A stretch of DNA of 64,000 nucleotides from assembly GCA_015152565.1 (NCBI GenBank), contig SUTT01000003.1, forward strand, positions 21,424 to 85,423. The letters are read 5' to 3'. The DNA is from Cyanobacteria bacterium SIG27 (lineage in GTDB: Bacteria > Cyanobacteriota > Vampirovibrionia > Gastranaerophilales > Gastranaerophilaceae). Each line of letters begins with the position of its first letter. Position 1 is the first letter of the stretch. The notes under the pieces are model-generated. The model searched no databases. It saw only the letters and a list, made by a program, of their open reading frames with translations, and was not told where the DNA came from. This document shows positions 1 to 8,340 of this stretch, in pieces. A program made the position numbers and the translations under genes.

Positions 1-1815
1 ATCGATAAAGCTTTAATTTGGCGAGGGGTTAACCCAAAAAAGATTAAAAATAATTGCGATTTTATAAAAAATGAAATTAAAACAACTTGGCTTATTCAAG
101 GCTATTTTAACGATTTTTTGCATAGCGAAAATATTGATGGACTAAAAAAATATCTTGATAAAATTGCAAAATATTCTTCTGATACCTTGCTTTTGCCAAT
201 TGGGGCAGATCACCTTGGAATGCTTCAAAATGCCAATGAAAAAATTAAAAAAATAAATAAAACTCTAAAAGATTATGAAATTATTCTATCTTCTCCTTTT
301 GAATATTTCAAAAATGTCGGTTTTAAAAATGTTTCAGACGAAGTCGAATTTTTAGATAATTCTGATACATTTATTTTATCCGGAGTTTATAGTGCTCGTA
401 TTCCTCAAAAAATAAGAAATAATATCGTTCAAAACAAGATTTCAAGGGTAATTGAGCCATTGAATTTCTATTTAGAAGATAAGTTTGATAATAATATTGA
501 AGAAGTTTATAAAACTTTAATTAAAAACCACGCCCACGATGGAATTTATGGTTGTTCAATTGATAGCGTTCATAGGGCAATTGATGCTCGGTTAGATAAA
601 TGCGAATGCGCTATTAATGCTCTTGAAAAAAGGCTTATTGGCAATTTTAAAAAGAAATATTCGATTGCCTCTAAAAGTGAAGATAAAATCGGTCTTTTTA
701 ATTTATCAAATTCAAAAATAGATGTAGTTGAAGTTAAATTACCTTATATTTTAAAAAATTCTCAAGTATTAAATATTGAGCAGGGTTTTTGTGACGAGCT
801 TTTATATGACATTTATAAAATTCCCGTAACAGAAGATATAGCGCCAATTTATATGCAATTAATTGAAATTGAAAATAGTAATAATTTTGAATTTAATACT
901 TTAAAAATTAAAAAACCAATTAAAAAAGTTAAAGTTTCAACTTCAACAATAGAAAATAATTTTATTAAATTAAGTGTTAAAAAGAGTAAAATTACTGTTT
1001 TAAATAAAAAAACAAATGATGAATTTTATCTTAAATTAACCGATATTAAAGATATTGGAGATAGCTATAACTTCGCTCCAAGTGGCAAATTTAAAGAATT
1101 AGAGCTCTTAAATTCTAAAGTTCAATATGATGGAGATATTGAATCAGCTCTTTTATTAGAATTTAAAAACATAAAATTAAGCGCAAAATTAAATAATAAC
1201 TCTGATTTTATTAAATTTAGCGCAGAAATTAATAATAAAGCAAAAAACCATAAGCTCCAGCTTGTTTTAATCTTAAAAGAAAATATTTCTAAAACCGTTG
1301 CCCAAGATGCTTTTGGGGTGGTAAACAGAAAAATCGATTATAATTATAAAATGTCTGATTTTATGCCGGCAAAGCGTCCGGTTGAGCTTAAAAGCAACAG
1401 CTATCCAATGCAAAATTTCGTTTGTGCTAATGGTGCAATTGCACTAACAAAGGGCTTGCATGAATATGAAATTTATAAAAACGAGCTTAGAATTTGTCTT
1501 TTAAGGGCGACAAGTACAATTTCAAACCCTAAAAACCCTGCTCGTTCAATTCCTGCAGGACCCGATTTAAAAACGCCATTTGGGCAATGTATATGTGAAT
1601 TTGAGGCTGAGTTTATTTTATCTTTTGGAAATTATAAAAAAGCCTTTAAATTGATTGACAATTTGTTTAAAAATTATATTTTAATTGATGGAAAATTTGA
1701 AAAAGAAATTAATTTTAAATTAGGCGAAAAGCAAGACAACGCTTACATTTATGGCATAAATAATAAGAAAAAAATAGGGTATAATTATAAAGAAAATAAA
1801 ATTTTATTGATATAA
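1..1815 (+). CDS. Alpha-mannosidase, glycoside hydrolase family 38 (5' end outside window)
   Basis: The frame is open from base 1, so the gene starts before the window; the in-frame TTG at 118 is not a convincing start. The visible 604 residues carry GH38 landmarks: GADHLGML near visible residue 70 and N-H-A-H-D-G-I-Y-G-C-S-I-D near 176, matching the family's His/Asp metal-site motif (usually HDxxxGCS). The C-terminal half looks like the all-beta GH38 domains. The N-terminal catalytic nucleophile region is missing only because of the window edge. GH38 enzymes release mannose from alpha-mannosides such as host N-glycans or polymers. No signal peptide can be judged. Family is solid; substrate is not known. 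Confidence 0.85.
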   Translation: MDKALIWRGVNPKKIKNNCDFIKNEIKTTWLIQGYFNDFLHSENIDGLKKYLDKIAKYSSDTLLLPIGADHLGMLQNANEKIKKINKTLKDYEIILSSPFEYFKNVGFKNVSDEVEFLDNSDTFILSGVYSARIPQKIRNNIVQNKISRVIEPLNFYLEDKFDNNIEEVYKTLIKNHAHDGIYGCSIDSVHRAIDARLDKCECAINALEKRLIGNFKKKYSIASKSEDKIGLFNLSNSKIDVVEVKLPYILKNSQVLNIEQGFCDELLYDIYKIPVTEDIAPIYMQLIEIENSNNFEFNTLKIKKPIKKVKVSTSTIENNFIKLSVKKSKITVLNKKTNDEFYLKLTDIKDIGDSYNFAPSGKFKELELLNSKVQYDGDIESALLLEFKNIKLSAKLNNNSDFIKFSAEINNKAKNHKLQLVLILKENISKTVAQDAFGVVNRKIDYNYKMSDFMPAKRPVELKSNSYPMQNFVCANGAIALTKGLHEYEIYKNELRICLLRATSTISNPKNPARSIPAGPDLKTPFGQCICEFEAEFILSFGNYKKAFKLIDNLFKNYILIDGKFEKEINFKLGEKQDNAYIYGINNKKKIGYNYKENKILLI

Positions 1816-1886
1816 AAAATATTTTTTGGGGAATTAAACCAAAGAGAAAAGTTTATTGAAGGATATTTTGAGTGGAGATATTGACA

Positions 1887-2723
1887 ATGAATAGTGTGCA
1901 AGAATGTGTTGAAATATTTGAAAAATATGGCATAAAAACAACAATTAACAGCGACAATAAAATTATTATTTCGCATTATTGTCAACCAAAAGAAGCAACA
2001 TTTGCTGAACTTGGAATTAACGAAGATAAGTTAATTGAAAATGTTGTTGGCTGTAGTGGCACATTTGACACTAGAAAATCTTGCCTTAAAACATTTCCTC
2101 TTGAAGCTTCTCAAGAAATAAGACTTTATGAAGATACTGAAATTATTGAAATGCCAAATTTAAAAGCGGCAGGTAAAATTTTAGTTAATTCAAAACTTAA
2201 AAAAATGCCTAAATTAAAAGCTGTTGGCTCAATTTCAATGGAAAATTCTAAAATTAAATCACTTCCAAAATTAAAAGAGGCAGGAATAATTGTTGCACAA
2301 AATTCTGCCCTAAAAGAGCTGGTTAGCCTTGAAACAGTCGGTAAATTGTGTATTATTGATTGCGATATTGAAGACTTGTCTTCCCTAAAAAGCGCTAAAG
2401 AAATTTTTATTTGTTCAACAAATGAAAATCAAAAAGTAAATTTAAAAGCATTAAAAGAATTAAAAGAAGTTGATAATCTTTTTGTAGCTAATTCCAACTT
2501 AAAAAACCTCTCCAATCTTAAAAAAGCTCAAAAAGTTGCACTCTATAACTGTGATGTTAAAAGCGTGAAAGAGTCCATTTGTAAAGACGTTGAAATTCAA
2601 ACTCAAATCTCAGATGAGCAATTAAGTGAAAAGTTTGATGCATTCACTGATTGGTATAATTCCGATGTGTTTGATAAATCAATGGATTTATTGGGCGATA
2701 TTGTAAATAAAATTCAAAGCTAA
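1887..2723 (+). CDS. Leucine-rich-like solenoid repeat protein
   Basis: Not assignable to a named function. Residues about 70-230 consist of degenerate repeats of about 20-23 residues built on the pattern L-K-x-A/V-G-x-I-x-x-x-N/C-S-x-L/I-K-x-L/M-P-x, as in LRR or BspA-like solenoids. There is no signal peptide and no membrane segment, so it is probably cytoplasmic. ATG 1887 has GGAG 10 nt upstream; an in-frame GTG at 1872 with AAGGAT 8 nt upstream is equally plausible and adds five residues. It follows the alpha-mannosidase by about 70 bp on the same strand and converges with the PEBP gene, leaving 2 bp between stops. Such solenoids usually bind proteins; no partner is visible. Confidence 0.75.
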   Translation: MNSVQECVEIFEKYGIKTTINSDNKIIISHYCQPKEATFAELGINEDKLIENVVGCSGTFDTRKSCLKTFPLEASQEIRLYEDTEIIEMPNLKAAGKILVNSKLKKMPKLKAVGSISMENSKIKSLPKLKEAGIIVAQNSALKELVSLETVGKLCIIDCDIEDLSSLKSAKEIFICSTNENQKVNLKALKELKEVDNLFVANSNLKNLSNLKKAQKVALYNCDVKSVKESICKDVEIQTQISDEQLSEKFDAFTDWYNSDVFDKSMDLLGDIVNKIQS

Positions 2724-2725
2724 GG

Positions 2726-3280
2726 TTATTTTCTTTCAAAAAGCCCAGTAATTGTTGATTTTGCAAGAGAATGTGAAACTACTTTTTTCTCAACCTCAAC
2801 AGGATTGTTGTTTTCATTTACGTCAAGATTTTCCACATCTAGCGCATAAATTGTGAAATGGTAATGATGAATGCCATGTCCAATTGGCGGGCAAGCACCA
2901 CCATAGCCTGTTGTTTTAAAATCGGTTATTGTTTCAAGAGAACCAGTGATTTTTTCTCCTTGTTCAATGTTTCTTGTAGAAATTGGGATATTTACCACAA
3001 GCCAATGATACCAACCGTTTTCTTTTGGTGCGTCTGGGTCATGGCAAATTATAGCAAAGCTTTTAGTATTTAGTGGTGGATTGTTCCAAGATAATTGCGG
3101 AGAAACATTGCCGCCAGTGCAACCGTGTGCATTTAAAACTTGTGCATTAGGCAGGGTTTCATTATGTTTTAGTTTATTACTTGATAGTTTAAAAACATTT
3201 TCTTCAACTTTATCAATTGCACTAGACACGATAATCCCTCCTAAATATAAACAAATTATTAATAATAATATTTTTCTCAT
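2726..3280 (-). CDS. YbhB/YbcL (PEBP, Raf kinase inhibitor-like) family protein
   Basis: A 184-residue protein whose first about 20 residues are a hydrophobic signal peptide or anchor (MRKILLLIICLYLGG). The rest matches the phosphatidylethanolamine-binding protein fold: N-V-S-P-Q-L-S-W near residues 58-65, the C-H-D-P-D-A-P loop, W-Y-H-W-L-V-V-N-I-P, and G-Y-G-G-A-C-P-P-x-G-x-G-x-H-H-Y. These are the ligand-pocket signatures of bacterial YbhB/YbcL proteins, whose physiological role is poorly defined. It lies 11 nt downstream of the UbiA gene on the same strand and is probably co-transcribed with it. An extracytoplasmic location is inferred from the N-terminus. Confidence 0.85.
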   Translation of the reverse strand: MRKILLLIICLYLGGIIVSSAIDKVEENVFKLSSNKLKHNETLPNAQVLNAHGCTGGNVSPQLSWNNPPLNTKSFAIICHDPDAPKENGWYHWLVVNIPISTRNIEQGEKITGSLETITDFKTTGYGGACPPIGHGIHHYHFTIYALDVENLDVNENNNPVEVEKKVVSHSLAKSTITGLFERK

Positions 3281-3291
3281 AATTTTTTAGT

Positions 3292-4272
3292 TTATACCAT
3301 TGCTCCAATTGTGGCAAATATTGCAAAGAAAAATGAAAAATTGCGAGCTAAATAAAAACGAAACATAAAAAAGTCGAGCTTTTGTTCTTTTATTGTTTCC
3401 CAATTTTCAAAAAATCCCCAGTACCATCTTGGTTTAAATTCGACATCTTTTATTTCAACATATTCTCTAATTGACCTTAAAAGTTTTGTTGCGATTGGTA
3501 AAGTTAAAAACACTGCTAATGTTTTAGGGTTGAAGTATAAAAATAAAACTCCGTATAAAACAATTGCGTATGATAAGATAATCATTAGCTTTAGTGCCAA
3601 TATGGCGTTTTTTTTGCTGCCTGTTAAAATTGCAAGAGTGTTTTTGCCTTCTTTGATATCAAATTCCCAATCCATAATGTTATGAGTATGTAAAAGAATG
3701 ACTGTTGTAAAAAATATCGCAAACGACAATACAAAAAGGTTTGAATTAAAGTCTTGTGTTAAAGCAAAATACCCACCCATAATCGAAAGTGGGCCAAAAA
3801 TTAGACCAACGACAACTTCCGCTAAATTGTATCTTGAAGAAATCGGATAAAAAAGAGTTAAAATTGCGCCTAAAAATGCAAAAATTAGTACTCTCCATCC
3901 TGAAAAAATAGTGAAATATAGACCAATTAAAAGTGCTATTGAAAAAATAATACATAAAATTATTTCAACTTGTTTAATTGAAAAAGTTTTGTTTCTGATT
4001 AATCTTGCTTTTCTTTCCGTGGAAAAAACCATATTTTCAAAGGTTTTACCTTCTTTTAATTGCTTTTTGACATCAATATAACAATCAAACAAGTTAGCTC
4101 CCATTTGGATTAAGCAAAGTGCGAATGTTAATAAGAAAAAGTTTAAAAAACTGAACTTTTCACTATAGTATGCGTACGAAAATATAATTAAGCAAGAAGC
4201 TATAGCCATATTAATTGAATACATTCTTGTTAATTCAGCGAAATTTTTAAAATGATATATAAATTTATCCAT
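3292..4272 (-). CDS. UbiA-family prenyltransferase (MenA-like)
   Basis: A polytopic protein with about eight or nine hydrophobic segments and both UbiA aspartate motifs: N-L-F-D-C-Y-I-D near residues 60-67 and D-W-E-F-D-I-K-E-G-K-N-T near 198-209. The family transfers a polyprenyl chain to an aromatic acceptor in the membrane, most often in menaquinone or ubiquinone synthesis. The overall look is nearest to 1,4-dihydroxy-2-naphthoate prenyltransferase, but no other quinone gene lies nearby, so the acceptor is unproven. ATG 4272 is chosen because AGGA lies 7 nt upstream; a GTG one codon earlier is possible. The PEBP gene follows 11 nt downstream. Confidence 0.8.
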   Translation of the reverse strand: MDKFIYHFKNFAELTRMYSINMAIASCLIIFSYAYYSEKFSFLNFFLLTFALCLIQMGANLFDCYIDVKKQLKEGKTFENMVFSTERKARLIRNKTFSIKQVEIILCIIFSIALLIGLYFTIFSGWRVLIFAFLGAILTLFYPISSRYNLAEVVVGLIFGPLSIMGGYFALTQDFNSNLFVLSFAIFFTTVILLHTHNIMDWEFDIKEGKNTLAILTGSKKNAILALKLMIILSYAIVLYGVLFLYFNPKTLAVFLTLPIATKLLRSIREYVEIKDVEFKPRWYWGFFENWETIKEQKLDFFMFRFYLARNFSFFFAIFATIGAMV

Positions 4273-4411
4273 CACCTATTCCTCATTTTGTCAGTATATA
4301 GTATAAAATTAAAAAAATAAGTTGTTAAGAAGGGTAGTTTTAAATATTAAGACTTATTAATAAATTTTTAAATTTAGGCAATAAAATTAAGATTATTTAT
4401 TTTTTAAATAT

Positions 4412-5281
4412 ATGGAATATAAAAATGATATATTAGTATATAGCAATAGTGCTTCATCTGGAATGGTTGGTGCTTCTGACAAACCAAAGGCGAATGAGGC
4501 TGAAATTTTGTTGTTTGAAACTAGCGATTCAGGATCTGAAACCAAAGATATTGATGATGAAGCATTGTTCCAATTGCAACAAGCATTAGACGAGCAGGGC
4601 TTCACTGGGAAAACAATTGATTTTGTAAAAAGTATTTTTGGTTTTGGGAGCGCAAAACTTAAAAGAGAATTGATGCAGGTAAAAAGTGGCGAACTTGAAA
4701 AAAACGCCTACGAAGAACATATTCAACAGTATAGTGAAAATCAAGAATTTTTAGTAAATGGACTTGGGAATTTTGCGGCAGGTGGCGCAGGAGCTGTAGC
4801 CGGTGGTGCAGTTTTAACAGGTGCAACTATAAGCTTTCCGGTTGTATTAGCTGCACTTGGTGTTGGAGCTCTTGCTGGAGCTGTTTCAAAATTTTCGGTA
4901 TCTTTTTTGGGTGATGAAGCAACAAATAATATTAAAGGCGATTCTGTATTTTCTGCTGGCGTAAAGGATTTATTTGGTGGTGCTGTTATTGGTGCAACTG
5001 CCGCAGGGATGAATAAGGTTTCTTCTGTTGTTCAAACTAAATTAACAGATAGCGGGATTAAATATTGCTCTAATCCAAGACATTATAGACCAGGCTGGGA
5101 ATACATTAACAAAATTAGTGCTGCCTGTAGTTCAAATATGACATCTGCAATTTTTAGCTCTTTGTTTGTAACATCTGGCGAAGCTTTAATTGATAATGAA
5201 AGCGTTGGCATTAAAGATTTTTCTGGCGAAGTAATTGAAAACATTATTCCTTTTGGTGATTTGGTTGATTTTGAAAAATAA
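4412..5281 (+). CDS. Unrecognised protein with central glycine/alanine-rich hydrophobic region
   Basis: A 289-residue protein of no family I recognise. Residues 1-110 are acidic and polar with possible helices and no signal peptide. Residues about 115-165 are a long Gly/Ala-rich hydrophobic stretch with several G-x-x-x-G and A-x-x-x-G spacings (NFAAGGAGAVAGGAVLTG), able to form two membrane hairpins. A second small Gly/Ala stretch lies near 190-205, and the C-terminus is mixed. The start ATG has no clear SD. A further Gly-zipper protein follows 121 bp downstream. The composition resembles membrane-inserting or pore-forming proteins and colicin-like hydrophobic hairpins, but that is an analogy only. 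Confidence 0.65.
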   Translation: MEYKNDILVYSNSASSGMVGASDKPKANEAEILLFETSDSGSETKDIDDEALFQLQQALDEQGFTGKTIDFVKSIFGFGSAKLKRELMQVKSGELEKNAYEEHIQQYSENQEFLVNGLGNFAAGGAGAVAGGAVLTGATISFPVVLAALGVGALAGAVSKFSVSFLGDEATNNIKGDSVFSAGVKDLFGGAVIGATAAGMNKVSSVVQTKLTDSGIKYCSNPRHYRPGWEYINKISAACSSNMTSAIFSSLFVTSGEALIDNESVGIKDFSGEVIENIIPFGDLVDFEK

Positions 5282-5402
5282 GAATATCTAAAAACATGTT
5301 AATATTTCTTAACGAAATAAAAATAATAGTAAATTTATAAATCAAAAAATACTTTATTAAGACATAGGGGACACACACATTATTTTTTACGGGGGTTTAA
5401 TT

Positions 5403-5954
5403 ATGACTACTGCTGTTTCAAGCTACAAAATTACTGATTATACTTTTTTGGCTACTGATTTAGAAATTATGCATGCAAGGTTATCTGGCGATAATGAAAC
5501 TCAAGCGCTTGATATGCGAAAAGATATGGCTGCGAGTATTATGGAAATGTATGAAGCTAATGGTTCATCAATTAGTGAAAAAGAAGCATTGGCAATTATC
5601 GACCAACAATATAAATATATGTCTGGTGGTGTTTCTGTGGTGGATACAATTAATGCAACCACGAAAAGTGCAGATTCATTTTGGAATTACGTGCCAATCG
5701 TGAATTTGTTTATCGACGATACTTCGGCTGAAGATTTATATGCGTATATGGATGGCGAAAAACCTGATACGGAAACTGCCGAGGGAAAACTTGGCAAAAC
5801 AGCTAGTACAACAGGAATGGGTGCTGCTTCGGGTGCAGGTATAGGGGCGGCAGTTGGAACTTGGATATTCCCAGGCATTGGTACTGGCTTGGGTGCTGGT
5901 ATAGGAGCTGCAATCGGAGCAGTTGCAGGTTGGCTTTCTGGAAAATGCGATTAA
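5403..5954 (+). CDS. Unrecognised protein with C-terminal glycine-zipper hairpin
   Basis: A 183-residue protein. The N-terminal 125 residues are polar, helical and without a signal peptide. The last about 50 residues are a classic double glycine zipper (GMGAASGAGIGAAVGTW, a short F-P-G-I-G turn, then GTGLGAGIGAAIGAVAG), ending in L-S-G-K-C-D. Such hairpins insert into membranes and occur in some bacteriocins, surface-antigen-type lipoproteins and effectors; I cannot choose between these. A strong SD-like GGGGG run lies 8 nt before ATG 5403. A rho-independent terminator follows at 5979, so it may be co-transcribed with the gene at 4412 or have its own promoter in the 121-bp gap. Confidence 0.7.
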   Translation: MTTAVSSYKITDYTFLATDLEIMHARLSGDNETQALDMRKDMAASIMEMYEANGSSISEKEALAIIDQQYKYMSGGVSVVDTINATTKSADSFWNYVPIVNLFIDDTSAEDLYAYMDGEKPDTETAEGKLGKTASTTGMGAASGAGIGAAVGTWIFPGIGTGLGAGIGAAIGAVAGWLSGKCD

Positions 5955-5978
5955 CCATAAAGATGTTAATAAATATTA

Positions 5979-6012
5979 AATAATCTTCACATTTGTGAGG
6001 ATTATTTTTTTA
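5979..6012 (+). terminator. Rho-independent terminator after the glycine-zipper gene
   Basis: An 11-bp stem (AATAATCTTCA at 5979-5989 against TGAGGATTATT at 5996-6006, one mismatch) with a 6-nt loop, followed by a T run. It separates the upstream unit from the ribosomal operon. Confidence 0.8.
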
Positions 6013-6185
6013 AACATACAACTTTTATAACAGTTAATAAAAGTTTACAAAACACCGTCAAAAGTATTAATTTTAAAAGTTTTTGACGATATTGTGTAAA
6101 CTAATTGTGTTGTAACTTTAAAAAAATAATTTAATAAAAACCATGGAAAATGCCATTTTTCTTATATTTTTTAGGGTTTTACATG

Positions 6186-6213
6186 TTGCAAAGAAAATTT
6201 TAGCAAATATGAT
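6186..6213 (+). promoter_or_regulatory. Putative promoter of the infA-rpsI ribosomal operon
   Basis: TTGCAA at 6186-6191, a 16-nt spacer and TATGAT at 6208-6213 form a good sigma70-type promoter 30 nt before infA. The rest of the 290-bp spacer (5955-6243) is AT-rich and holds the upstream terminator; I see nothing else in it. Confidence 0.55.
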
Positions 6214-6243
6214 TAAATATACTGAGAAAAAATAAGGAAAACT

Positions 6244-6459
6244 ATGTCAAAAGACGTAATTGAATTAGAAGGTACAATACTTGAATCGTTGCCAAATGCA
6301 ATGTTTAGAGTCGAGCTTGAAAATGGACATGAGATTTTAGCCCATATTTCAGGAAAAATCAGAAAAAATTTCATTAGAATCCTGCCAGGGGATAAGGTTA
6401 AAGTTGAAATGACTCCTTATGACCTTAGCAGAGGAAGAATTACATATAGATTAAAATAA
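6244..6459 (+). CDS. infA: Translation initiation factor IF-1
   Basis: A 71-residue OB-fold protein with the full IF-1 pattern: [14 protein letters not shown] at the start, [28 protein letters not shown], and the ending R-G-R-I-T-Y-R. It binds the 30S A site during initiation. The length is standard. AAGGAAAA stands 5 nt before ATG. It is the first gene of the operon here; the usual upstream neighbours secY, adk and map are absent, so the operon has been split from the main S10/spc block. Confidence 0.98.
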   Translation: MSKDVIELEGTILESLPNAMFRVELENGHEILAHISGKIRKNFIRILPGDKVKVEMTPYDLSRGRITYRLK

Positions 6460-6472
6460 AAAGGATAAAAAA

Positions 6473-6586
6473 ATGAAAGTAAGAGCATCAGTAAAGAAAA
6501 TCTGTAAAGATTGCCAAATCATTAAAAGACGTGGCAGAGTTACAGTTGTGTGCAAACACCCAAAACATAAACAAAGACAAGGGTAA
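6473..6586 (+). CDS. rpmJ: 50S ribosomal protein L36
   Basis: A 37-residue ORF (38 codons with TAA) starting at ATG 6473, 13 nt after infA, with AAGGAT as SD. It begins [15 protein letters not shown] and carries the zinc-ribbon ligands C11, C14, C27 and H32 of the zinc-binding L36 form. It is a component of the large ribosomal subunit. The infA-rpmJ-rpsM order is the usual one, but a 231-bp spacer containing a GC-rich repeat separates it from rpsM instead of the usual few bases. Confidence 0.97.
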   Translation: MKVRASVKKICKDCQIIKRRGRVTVVCKHPKHKQRQG

Positions 6587-6590
6587 GTGC

Positions 6591-6719
6591 GTGAGCCGGT
6601 GCGCTAATCGGCAAACGATGAGTTTGACGATTGAGCACTACGATGGCGACGTAGGATAATCGAGCTTTTGAGCGACTGCGATAGCAAAAGCGAAAACAAG
6701 CGAGATACCCACAGGAGCC
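6591..6719 (+). repeat. GC-rich hairpin island, copy A (rpmJ-rpsM spacer)
   Basis: Visibly GC-richer than the genes around it. It opens with a 19-mer (GTGAGCCGGTGCGCTAATC, 6591-6609) found unchanged in copy B. A first hairpin pairs GTGC...TAATC with GATT...GCAC. Then comes the shared core GCGACGTAGG (6646-6655), a variable hairpin (GCTTTTG with CAAAAGC), and the closing CAGGAGC (6712-6718). It sits 98 nt before rpsM in the sense orientation. I see no ORF. The remaining spacer to rpsM holds only the rpsM SD. Confidence 0.75.
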
Positions 6720-6817
6720 TAAGTCACAAACGGATAGAGTGAAAAACCTACCAAATGTGGCAACACCTGCAAACCCAAAACATTCAATTCAAAGACCATA
6801 CACAAAGGAGAAGATAA

Positions 6818-7186
6818 ATGGCAAGACTAGTTGGGGTAGACTTACCTCGTAATAAAAGAATGATTATTGCACTTACATATATCTATGGCATCGGGCCAAC
6901 TAGAAGTGCAAAAATCTTAGCTGCATGCGACATTTCTCAAGACTTGAGAACTGACGATTTGACAGAAGACGATATTAAAAAATTAAGAACTGAAATTGCT
7001 AACTACTCAGTAGAAGGTGATTTAAAAAGAGAAGAATCTCTACACATCAAACGTTTAAGCGAAATCGGTTCTTACCGTGGTATTCGCCACAGAAGAAAAT
7101 TACCATGTCGTGGTCAAAGAACAAAAACAAATGCTAGAACACGCAGAGGTAAAAAGACTGGACCAATTGCTAATAAGAAGAAATAA
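6818..7186 (+). CDS. rpsM: 30S ribosomal protein S13
   Basis: 122 residues, typical length. It opens [14 protein letters not shown] and has the helix-two-turn-helix region I-Y-G-I-G-P-T-R. The basic C-terminal tail contains the S13 signature [23 protein letters not shown]13 sits in the head of the small subunit and contacts the P-site tRNA and L5. AAAGGAGA stands 7 nt before the ATG. It is separated from rpmJ and rpsK by two copies of the same hairpin repeat, which is unusual in an operon where neighbours normally almost touch. Confidence 0.98.
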   Translation: MARLVGVDLPRNKRMIIALTYIYGIGPTRSAKILAACDISQDLRTDDLTEDDIKKLRTEIANYSVEGDLKREESLHIKRLSEIGSYRGIRHRRKLPCRGQRTKTNARTRRGKKTGPIANKKK

Positions 7187-7189
7187 TTC

Positions 7190-7261
7190 GTGAGCCGGTG
7201 CGCTAATCAGCTTGATGATTAAGCACTACTATGGCGACGTGGGACGAAGTCCCTCAGGAGC
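7190..7261 (+). repeat. GC-rich hairpin island, copy B (rpsM-rpsK spacer)
   Basis: A compact 72-bp version of copy A. It has the identical 19-mer at 7190-7208 and hairpin 1 (GTGC..TAATC with GATTA..GCAC). The core GCACTACTATGGCGACGT is followed by hairpin 2 GGGAC-GAA-GTCCC (7241-7253) and CAGGAGC (7255-7261). The hairpin-2 sequence differs completely from copies A, C and D while its flanks are kept. It ends 42 nt before rpsK. Confidence 0.8.
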
Positions 7262-7303
7262 AAAGGTCGAACAAAAAGATTAATTAACTAAAAGGAAAGT
7301 AAA

Positions 7304-7690
7304 ATGGCTAAACCACAAAAAACTAAAAAGAAAGAAAGAAAAAATATATTACAAGGTGTGGTTCATATTCAATCCACATTTAATAACACAATTGTAACTT
7401 CAACAGATACTCAAGGTAACGCTGTTGCTTGGGCTTCTGCTGGTGGTTGCGGATTTAAAGGTGCTAGAAAAGGAACTCCTTTTGCTGCACAATCTGCTGC
7501 TGAAATCGTAGCTAAAAAATCAATCGATCAAGGTATGAAAAAAGTTGAAGTTTACGTTAAAGGACCTGGTTCAGGTAGAGAAACTGCAATTAGAGCTATT
7601 CAAGGCGCTGGTCTTGAAATCACTTTAATTAAAGACGTAACTCCAATTCCTCACAATGGATGCCGTCCACCAAAGAAACGTAGAGTATAA
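7304..7690 (+). CDS. rpsK: 30S ribosomal protein S11
   Basis: 128 residues. It has the S11 hallmarks: [11 protein letters not shown] near 22-32, [28 protein letters not shown], and the C-terminal [16 protein letters not shown]. It is a platform protein of the small subunit near the mRNA exit and S18/S21. AAAGGAAAG precedes the ATG. It lies in the operon between the hairpin repeat and rpsD (22 nt). Confidence 0.98.
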   Translation: MAKPQKTKKKERKNILQGVVHIQSTFNNTIVTSTDTQGNAVAWASAGGCGFKGARKGTPFAAQSAAEIVAKKSIDQGMKKVEVYVKGPGSGRETAIRAIQGAGLEITLIKDVTPIPHNGCRPPKKRRV

Positions 7691-7712
7691 TAATTAACTA
7701 ATAGGAGCTAAT

Positions 7713-8315
7713 ATGGCTAAATATACAGGACCAACTAATAAATTATTTAGAAATTATGGTGTTAAAGATTTATCAAATCGTAAATTAACAACATCAATGA
7801 GACAAAATGCTTCTGGTCAACATGGCGCAGTTAGAAAAAAAGCTTCTGACTATGCTTTACAACTAAAAGCAAAACAAACAATCAGAATGACTTACTTAGT
7901 AAGTGAAAAACAGTTTGCAAAATACTATGAAAGAGCTTCAAGAAAAACAGGCGTAACAGGTACTATCATGTTACAAACACTTGAATCTAGATTAGATAAT
8001 GTTCTATACAGAGCAGGTTTTGCTATCACAAGACGTCAAGCTAGACAAATTGTTAACCACGCTCACGTTCTTGTAAACGGTAAAAAAGTAGACATCCCTT
8101 CTTATTTATTAAAAGCGGGCGACGTTGTTACAGTTAGAGAAAACTCAAAACAATTCGTTAAAAGTGTAATTGAACAAATCGACTTAGCTTTAAGCTATGC
8201 TTGGTTAACAGTTGATTCAAATGCATTATCAATTACATTTGACAGAATTCCTCAAAGAGAAGAGTTAGACCCTGAATTTAAAGAACAACTCGTTATCGAA
8301 TACTATTCTAAATAA
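7713..8315 (+). CDS. rpsD: 30S ribosomal protein S4
   Basis: 200 residues. The N-terminal domain lacks the four zinc cysteines (C-minus form) and is followed by the S4 RNA-binding domain (L-E-S-R-L-D-N-V-L-Y-R-A-G-F-A near 90-104, then R-R-Q-A-R-Q-I-V-N-H-A-H-V-L-V-N-G-K). S4 nucleates 30S assembly and in many bacteria represses its own operon. The motif I-M-L-Q-T-L-E-S-R-L-D is standard. AGGAG precedes the ATG and rpoA follows 25 nt downstream. Confidence 0.98.
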   Translation: MAKYTGPTNKLFRNYGVKDLSNRKLTTSMRQNASGQHGAVRKKASDYALQLKAKQTIRMTYLVSEKQFAKYYERASRKTGVTGTIMLQTLESRLDNVLYRAGFAITRRQARQIVNHAHVLVNGKKVDIPSYLLKAGDVVTVRENSKQFVKSVIEQIDLALSYAWLTVDSNALSITFDRIPQREELDPEFKEQLVIEYYSK

Positions 8316-8340
8316 TAAATAATTAGGAGAGAATAAAATT

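Noticed and set aside
118..1815. Alpha-mannosidase starting at TTG 118
   Set aside because: The frame is open back to base 1 and the upstream residues (W-L-I-Q-G-Y-F-N-D-F) continue the same protein; the real start lies outside the window.
6591..6719. Group II intron domain V or RNase P/SRP RNA in the GC-rich islands
   Set aside because: I compared the islands with the domain V catalytic hairpin and with the conserved RNase P and SRP motifs and found no match beyond short words.
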